Below, in pieces: positions 61,090-64,000 of a stretch of 64,000 nt of DNA. Source of the DNA: an uncultured Crocinitomix sp. (GTDB lineage: Bacteria; Bacteroidota; Bacteroidia; Flavobacteriales_D; Crocinitomicaceae); NCBI GenBank assembly GCA_937136425.1, contig CAKZON010000054.1, positions 1 to 64,000 of the forward strand, in the 5' to 3' direction. The position numbers and the translations under genes were made by a program. The notes beneath the pieces were generated by a model. That model saw only the letters and a list, made by a program, of their open reading frames with translations, was not told the origin of the DNA and did not search any database. The stretch's first letter is position 1, and each line of letters starts with the position of its first letter.

Positions 61090-62038
61090 GAAAATAGTCT
61101 TTATGGGAACACCTGATTTTGCGGTGGAATCATTAAAACAAATTATTGAGAATGGTGAAAATGTAGCAGCTGTTGTTACCAGTCCTGACAGACCAGCAGG
61201 CCGTGGACAACAATTGCGTGAATCTGCTGTAAAGCAATTTGCAGTATCGCAAAACATCCCTGTACTACAACCAGAGAAATTAAAGGCCGAGGAATTTATT
61301 ACCGCCCTAAAAGATATTAACGCTGACCTTTTTGTTGTTGTTGCTTTTAGAATGTTGCCTGAAGTTGTTTGGGACATGCCTGCAAAAGGCACTATTAACC
61401 TACACGGTTCTTTATTACCAAAGTATCGTGGGGCTGCACCAATTAATTGGGCAGTTATTAATGGCGATAAAGAAACTGGCGCAACCACCTTTTTTATTGA
61501 AAAGGAAATTGATACTGGAAAAATTATTGATAATGTTAAAATTCCAATTGGTGATGAAGACAGTGCCGGATCCATCCACGATAAATTAATGGTTGCCGGA
61601 GCCACCTTATTAACTAAAACCATACGTGAAATATTTAATGGCACCGCAACCGCAAAAGATCAAGCAGATTTATTGGCGGAATCAGAATTAAAGCATGCGC
61701 CTAAAATATTTAAACCCGACTGTAAAATCAATTGGGACGATTCTACTGCAAACATCTATAATAAAATAAGAGGTTTGTCTCCTTACCCAGCTGCATGGAC
61801 AGCATTGCAACCTGAGGAAGGAAAAACAAAGTCATTAAAAATATTTCAAACAAAACCAATTGTTGATGGTAATAACCATGCAGGGGAAATTGCTTTAAAA
61901 GAAGATGGTCTTTATTTTGGAACAAATGACGGATGGTTGAAAATAGAACATTTACAGTTAGAGGGTAAAAAACGAATGCCAAGCGACCAATTTGTGCAAG
62001 GCTTTAAATTTGACGCTTATAGTTTGGTGATTCATTAA
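61082..62038 (+). CDS. fmt: Methionyl-tRNA formyltransferase
   Basis: A 318-aa enzyme that formylates initiator Met-tRNA with 10-formyl-THF. The catalytic Asn106 and His108 lie in INLHGSLLPKYRGAAP and Asp144 lies in KEIDTGKI, the same positions as in E. coli Fmt. The C-terminal oligonucleotide-binding-like part (about 205-318) is present. It overlaps the MATE gene by 8 bases. It is followed by a cupin gene 10 bases downstream. Confidence 0.93.
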   Translation: MSEKIVFMGTPDFAVESLKQIIENGENVAAVVTSPDRPAGRGQQLRESAVKQFAVSQNIPVLQPEKLKAEEFITALKDINADLFVVVAFRMLPEVVWDMPAKGTINLHGSLLPKYRGAAPINWAVINGDKETGATTFFIEKEIDTGKIIDNVKIPIGDEDSAGSIHDKLMVAGATLLTKTIREIFNGTATAKDQADLLAESELKHAPKIFKPDCKINWDDSTANIYNKIRGLSPYPAAWTALQPEEGKTKSLKIFQTKPIVDGNNHAGEIALKEDGLYFGTNDGWLKIEHLQLEGKKRMPSDQFVQGFKFDAYSLVIH

Positions 62039-62048
62039 TCTTATACTT

Positions 62049-62450
62049 ATGAAAAAAATTATCCTTTTTATAATTATCATATTTGGGTTTCAAGGAATCA
62101 GTCAGGACGTATATAAGCTAAAGAAAGAAAAGCCAAATGAAACATACGATAACATTCATGTTCAAAAGATTTCTGACTCACCAGAACAAACAACTTTTCT
62201 GATTTGGATAAAAAATAGTGTAAAGCTTCATAAACATGCTCACCATGCCGAAAACATATATGTAATCTCAGGAAAAGGTGAAATGACAATTGGTGACGAA
62301 AAACTCGTCATTAAAAAAGGAGACTTTTTCACCATTCCAAAAAACACTCCACATGGTTTAGAAGTGCTCTCATCCGCGCCTGTAAAAGTATTATCAATTC
62401 AATCTCCTCAATTTAAAGGAGTGGATAGAATCTTTATTAACAAGGGCTAA
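62049..62450 (+). CDS. Exported cupin-domain protein
   Basis: A 133-aa protein with a signal peptide (about 1-19, ending GISQ) and a small RmlC-type cupin. Metal-binding residues are visible in KLHKHAHHAENIYVISGKGEM (His-x-His and Glu) and PKNTPHGLEVL (His). It is likely a periplasmic metal-dependent enzyme or binding protein. It is the last gene of the operon, as a 160-base gap and the HU promoter follow. Confidence 0.75.
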   Translation: MKKIILFIIIIFGFQGISQDVYKLKKEKPNETYDNIHVQKISDSPEQTTFLIWIKNSVKLHKHAHHAENIYVISGKGEMTIGDEKLVIKKGDFFTIPKNTPHGLEVLSSAPVKVLSIQSPQFKGVDRIFINKG

Positions 62451-62546
62451 ACCTAGTAAAACCCACGTAAATAGGCGTTTTTAGGTGCACTTATCAACAT
62501 TTTGCCGATTTTATTAACAAAATCACCCTGTTTTTGCCTGTATTCC

Positions 62547-62576
62547 TTGCAGGATAAGGATTTAAAGATATATTTG
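62547..62576 (+). promoter_or_regulatory. Promoter of the HU gene
   Basis: TATATTTG at 62569-62576 fits the Bacteroidota -7 box TAnnTTTG, and a TTG at 62547-62549 sits 19 bases before it, as expected for the -33 element. The start codon is 39 bases downstream. Confidence 0.65.
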
Positions 62577-62615
62577 TCTCGACATTAATTTTTTAACCAT
62601 AAAATAAATTTGATT

Positions 62616-62888
62616 ATGAACAAATCAGAATTAGTAGATGCAATGGCATCACACTCAGGATTATCAAAAGCTGACTCAAAAAGAGCTTTAGACGCGTTAA
62701 CAACTTCTGTTGAAGGTGCTTTGAAAAAAGGAGATAAAGTTTCTTTAGTTGGATTCGGATCTTTCTCTATCTCTAAGAGAGCTGCAAGAACTGGTAGAAA
62801 CCCTCAAACTGGGAAAGAAATCAAAATTGCTGCTAAGAACGTTGTTAAGTTCAAAGCTGGAGCTGATCTTTCTGGAAAAGTAAACTAA
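62616..62888 (+). CDS. HU-family DNA-binding protein
   Basis: A 90-aa histone-like protein from ATG at 62616 (MNKSELVDAMASHSGLSKAD); the TTG at 62610 in the same frame is not needed. It has the helical dimer half, the beta-arm with GRNPQTGKEIKIAAKNVVKFKAG and the DNA-contacting Pro. It compacts the nucleoid and bends DNA. Its own promoter and terminator flank it, so it is a single-gene unit. Confidence 0.93.
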   Translation: MNKSELVDAMASHSGLSKADSKRALDALTTSVEGALKKGDKVSLVGFGSFSISKRAARTGRNPQTGKEIKIAAKNVVKFKAGADLSGKVN

Positions 62889-62904
62889 GAAAGTACTTCT
62901 AGAT

Positions 62905-62945
62905 ATTTATCCCCTTGCGACATTGTCGTGAGGGGATTTTTATTT
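62905..62945 (+). terminator. Terminator after the HU gene
   Basis: ATCCCCTTGCGAC pairs with GTCGTGAGGGGAT (one G-T pair and one mismatch, 3-base loop) and runs into T5ATTTT. A very strong hairpin. Confidence 0.9.
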
Positions 62946-63077
62946 TAGGAGGATTCCTGTTCTGTTTTATCGTCCTAAAACGATCAGGATAACACCACAT
63001 AAAAAATAATATTGATGCTATAAGGATGGCTATTCCAAAAAAGGTTAGTTCAAACCTCAAAGACATCATTCATTTTC

Positions 63078-63085
63078 TACATTTG
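63078..63085 (+). promoter_or_regulatory. -7 box just before the TrmH-like gene
   Basis: TACATTTG matches TAnnTTTG and lies only 4 bases before the ATG at 63090, so a transcript from it would be essentially leaderless. Confidence 0.45.
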
Positions 63086-63089
63086 CATT

Positions 63090-63782
63090 ATGGAAAAAGA
63101 AAAATGGTTGCTCGAAAAGTTCTATGAGCATATTTCAGATAATAAAAAAGAAAAGTTTGATTCAATCATTCAAGACAGAACACGTTACGTAACTGTTGTA
63201 CTTGAAAACATTTTTCAGCCCCATAATGCCGCAGCAGTTCTAAGGTCATGCGACTGTTTTGGTGTGCAAGATGTCCATGTTATTGAAAATGACAATGAAT
63301 ACGCACCAAATAAAGACATTGACATGGGCTCTTCAAAATGGCTCAACCTTAATCGCTATAATACCAAAGAAGAAAATACAATTGACTGTTTGAATGCTTT
63401 AAAAGCAAAAGGATATAAAATTGTAGCCACTACCCCACATACTGATGATTGCCAAATAGAAGAACTTCCATTAGACCAACCAGTTGCTTTACTTTTTGGT
63501 ACGGAAGCTACTGGATTGACAGAAACAGCTATGGAACATGCTGATGCATTTGTAAAATTACCCATGTATGGCTTTACAGAAAGTTATAATATTTCAGTTT
63601 CTGTAGCGCTGGCACTTTTTAGCGTAACAGAACGCATGCGTGGCAACAAAGATTTAAACTGGGAATTAAGTGAAGATGATCAAGTAGCGATAAAATTGGA
63701 GTGGGCAAAAAAAGTGGTAAAACACAGTGGCAAGGTAGAGAAAATTTTGAACGAGCGATTTGAAGGAAATTCGCAAGAATAA
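63090..63782 (+). CDS. TrmH-type RNA 2'-O-methyltransferase
   Basis: A 230-aa SPOUT enzyme. It has the N-terminal arm (1-45), then VLENIFQPHNAAAVLRSCDCFG with the catalytic Arg of motif 1, LLFGTEATGLTETAMEHAD (motif 2) and MYGFTESYNISVSVALALFSV (motif 3 with the SAM-binding trefoil knot). E. coli TrmH methylates G18 of tRNAs at 2'-O; tRNA as target is inferred. Length is normal for the TrmH group. It may be read from a leaderless transcript. Confidence 0.87.
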   Translation: MEKEKWLLEKFYEHISDNKKEKFDSIIQDRTRYVTVVLENIFQPHNAAAVLRSCDCFGVQDVHVIENDNEYAPNKDIDMGSSKWLNLNRYNTKEENTIDCLNALKAKGYKIVATTPHTDDCQIEELPLDQPVALLFGTEATGLTETAMEHADAFVKLPMYGFTESYNISVSVALALFSVTERMRGNKDLNWELSEDDQVAIKLEWAKKVVKHSGKVEKILNERFEGNSQE

Positions 63783-63860
63783 CCACTCATAACCAGAGGT
63801 TAACATAAAATAGCTCCCGCACTAAAATAAGACATTTCAAAAAAAATAGTACCTTTTCGC

Positions 63861-64000
63861 ATGTCCTTAACAAATTGCAAAAACTGTAAACAGGAAATTT
63901 CAGATGCAGATAAGTATTGTACCCAATGCGGTGGAAAAATTATTCGTGAACGTATTACCTTTAAAACGCTAATTGCAGATGCATTTTGGCGAGCTATTGG
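63861..64000 (+). CDS. DUF3667-like protein, N-terminal part (runs off the window)
   Basis: The frame from ATG 63861 stays open to the window edge (46 codons seen). It opens with a Cys4 zinc-ribbon: CKNC (residues 6-9) and YCTQCGG (residues 18-24). This is followed by ERITFKTLIADAF, the pattern of DUF3667 proteins, where a short zinc ribbon precedes several membrane helices. Only the start is inside the window. Confidence 0.6.
   Translation, partial: MSLTNCKNCKQEISDADKYCTQCGGKIIRERITFKTLIADAFWRAI

Noticed and set aside
61057-61644. 195-codon minus-strand frame overlapping fmt
   Set aside because: Antisense to the catalytic half of Fmt; long only because of fmt codon bias.

Overview
The window comes from an AT-rich member of the Bacteroidota, most likely a marine Flavobacteriia-like lineage. 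The evidence is T9SS cargo with type A (Por-like) and type B (CHU_C, gliding-motility-associated) C-terminal domains, SprB and PKD repeats, TAnnTTTG-type -7 promoter boxes, a fused E1 alpha/beta 2-oxoacid dehydrogenase, DUF4924, DUF3052, DUF7793 and DUF3667 proteins, and an aconitase pair (mitochondrial-type plus AcnB). No tRNA, rRNA, CRISPR array, prophage or complete IS element was seen.

Left edge (1-611): the first ~360 bases encode, on the minus strand, an internal piece of the cellulose synthase regulatory subunit BcsB that resembles proteobacterial BcsB. It abuts a 5'-truncated DinB-family gene on the plus strand. This is either a contig chimera or a real recombination scar.

0.6-11 kb, all minus: a lipid A-type acyltransferase, two OmpH/Skp-like paralogues flanking a DUF4924 gene, a SiaC-like protein, a BadF-type kinase, and two aconitases each followed by a hairpin terminator.

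11-17.4 kb: two tandem T9SS type B adhesin-like genes whose 3' parts share a 947-bp identical tract inside more diverged flanks (recent gene conversion), then a small lipoprotein gene.

17.7-33.7 kb: SDR and DUF547 genes; the fused E1 enzyme; two LRR T9SS cargo proteins; a fumarylacetoacetate hydrolase family protein; a large TPR protein; an alpha/beta hydrolase; a NodB-type protein that has lost every catalytic motif; and a small cell-envelope cluster (OMP-like, lipoprotein, DUF3052, hydrolase-like lipoprotein).

33.9-47 kb: a VWA-domain lipoprotein with a T9SS tail, two exported proteins, a 185-bp duplicated palindrome-containing repeat element, a biotin carboxylase, a 1546-aa TamB-like protein and divergent tsaD.

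47-64 kb, mostly plus: LhgO (minus), acyltransferase-3, PAP2, DUF7793, NlpC/P60, YjbQ, DUF1015, a YggS PLP protein, an outer-membrane barrel, a DEAD-box helicase, an rRNA methyltransferase-MATE-Fmt-cupin operon, HU, a TrmH-like methyltransferase and the start of a DUF3667 protein. This part is largely core housekeeping and envelope functions. The parts most worth a second look are the left-edge junction, the NodB pseudoenzyme, the gene-converted adhesin pair and the palindromic repeat element. I did not find a convincing new multi-gene defence or biosynthetic system.
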